A DNA stretch of 5,752 nucleotides. Source: Spirochaetaceae bacterium (GTDB lineage Bacteria > Spirochaetota > Spirochaetia > Treponematales > Breznakiellaceae). Position numbers and translations under genes: made by a program. This document shows, piece after piece, positions 5,307 through 5,752 of the stretch. Below the pieces are notes generated by a model. It was not told where the DNA came from and ran no database searches. It saw nothing but the letters and a program-made list of their open reading frames with translations. Every line of letters begins with the position of its first letter. Position 1 is the stretch's first letter. The stretch is from the NCBI GenBank assembly GCA_031258335.1, contig JAIRMY010000039.1, positions 1 through 5,752 of the forward strand, in the 5' to 3' direction.

Positions 5307-5752
5307 ATGAGCCTTGAAATTCGGGAAAAAGCCGAAGGCGAGATATTGCGACTTAAAACCATGACAGAGCTTCCTTTGCCAATGCTGCTTGCCTTTGCGG
5401 GGATACCAGAAAGAACGTGGCGGGAATGGCAGGGGAGGCGCGGACTGGAGACCAAACACAACAACAACATTCCCCGCTGCTATTACCTCACGCCGGAGGA
5501 AGAAAAAGTCATACTCCATTTTTGCCAGAATAATTGCGCCGTCCATGAACAGTGGCACATAGATTTTTCATACATCAAGATTTGCGGCTCGTTTTTTTAC
5601 TTCGTCAGTATCCTTGACGGCTACAGCCGCCTGATATTGAACTGGCGCTTATGCGACACGATGGAGGGCGTCAATGCCGAATTACTGGTAATGGAGACCA
5701 AAGAACTGTACCGCGAAGCAAAAAACCCACGGCTGATAAGCGACAAGAGGGG
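5307..5752 (+). CDS. IS3-family transposase, N-terminal fragment with apparent internal deletion
   Basis: N-terminal 148 codons of a DDE transposase, cut by the window end. Residues about 23-42 (LPLPMLLAFAGIPERTWREW) look like a helix-turn-helix DNA-binding segment. HNNNIPR (51-57) and LTPEE (61-65) follow. At residues 76-78 the chain jumps from HFCQNN straight to CAVHEQWHIDFSYI. Asp86 is the first catalytic aspartate and Asp146 the second. In related proteins as I recall them, roughly 60 residues including the second HTH (HTH_21, 'GYRR...STVY') sit at this jump, so this copy appears to carry an in-frame deletion near 5534/5535. The start is ATG 5307, with only a weak ribosome site; an upstream in-frame TTG at 5268 is possible. 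Joined in silico to 116-398 of the window, the frame continues without a break to a 242-residue protein. Probably inactive. Confidence 0.8.
   Translation, partial: MSLEIREKAEGEILRLKTMTELPLPMLLAFAGIPERTWREWQGRRGLETKHNNNIPRCYYLTPEEEKVILHFCQNNCAVHEQWHIDFSYIKICGSFFYFVSILDGYSRLILNWRLCDTMEGVNAELLVMETKELYREAKNPRLISDKR
5638..5752 (+). repeat. 115-bp direct repeat, right copy (inside the IS transposase)
   Basis: Matches bases 1-115 in the same orientation, with two differences (5657 and 5666), both at third codon positions and both silent (GAT/GAC Asp; GAA/GAG Glu). It covers the transposase region from LNWRLCDTMEG to SDKRG. Confidence 0.97.

Larger units (their letters stand above)
5262..5752 (+). 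mobile_element. 5' half of an IS3-type insertion sequence (right copy)
   Basis: This is the proximal half of a second copy of the same IS as at the left edge, in the same direction, running off the window. The left border is set only by the first codon after the TAA at 5259-5261 in the transposase frame. The true terminal repeat could lie on either side of this point. The last 115 bases equal the first 115 of the window with two mismatches. Confidence 0.65.

Noticed and set aside
5258..5558. Two minus-strand frames (70 and 89 codons) antisense to the right transposase
   Set aside because: They are shadows of the transposase frame, which shows HTH and DDE motifs; neither has a recognisable domain.
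1..5752. Composite transposon carrying parE-pncB-argA as cargo
   Set aside because: The cargo is ordinary housekeeping genes, both transposase pieces look defective, and no target duplication can be seen. The direct repeats alone do not show that the unit moves.
1..5752. CRISPR array, tRNA/rRNA gene, riboswitch, or defence or toxin-antitoxin system
   Set aside because: No regular short repeats, no recognisable RNA fold and no small gene pairs were found outside the three genes and the IS pieces.

Overview
The window carries three complete bacterial housekeeping genes in a row on the minus strand. They are flanked on both sides by pieces of the same IS3-type insertion sequence (IS), which reads on the plus strand. 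In transcription order the genes are a type IIA topoisomerase B subunit of the ParE kind (5178 to 3352), nicotinate phosphoribosyltransferase pncB (3330 to 1873) and N-acetylglutamate synthase argA (1876 to 530). Spacing is tight (21 bp, then a 4-base GTGA overlap), so they probably form one operon. The proteins act in separate processes: decatenation/supercoiling, NAD salvage from nicotinate, and the first step of arginine synthesis. No pathway link is evident.

Layout: 1-398 is the 3' half of a transposase gene. 399-529 is a gene-free gap with small inverted repeats. 530-5178 is the operon. 5179-5306 is a short junction with a possible operon promoter. 5307-5752 is the 5' half of a second transposase copy, cut by the window end. 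The first 115 bases and the last 115 bases are the same IS segment with two mismatches, in the same orientation. This means either two directly repeated IS copies with the contig ending inside each, or a tandem or circular unit of about 5.64 kb. The first is the simpler reading for an assembly broken at repeats.

Both transposase pieces look decayed. The right copy appears to have lost, in frame, the segment between its N-terminal helix-turn-helix and the catalytic core. The left copy has a C-terminal tail unlike the family after its RLH motif. Both carry DKRG where the family normally has DNGS or DNGP.

The host is a bacterium of moderate GC. The ParE variant (RGKPENMHGKK, MGKNTPERREYI) resembles the Bacteroidetes/spirochaete type, and the IS resembles elements I associate with Treponema-like spirochaetes. 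A spirochaete is my best guess, with low to moderate confidence. I did not find a convincing new biological system. The main points of interest are the IS arrangement, the transposase decay and the unusual gene grouping.
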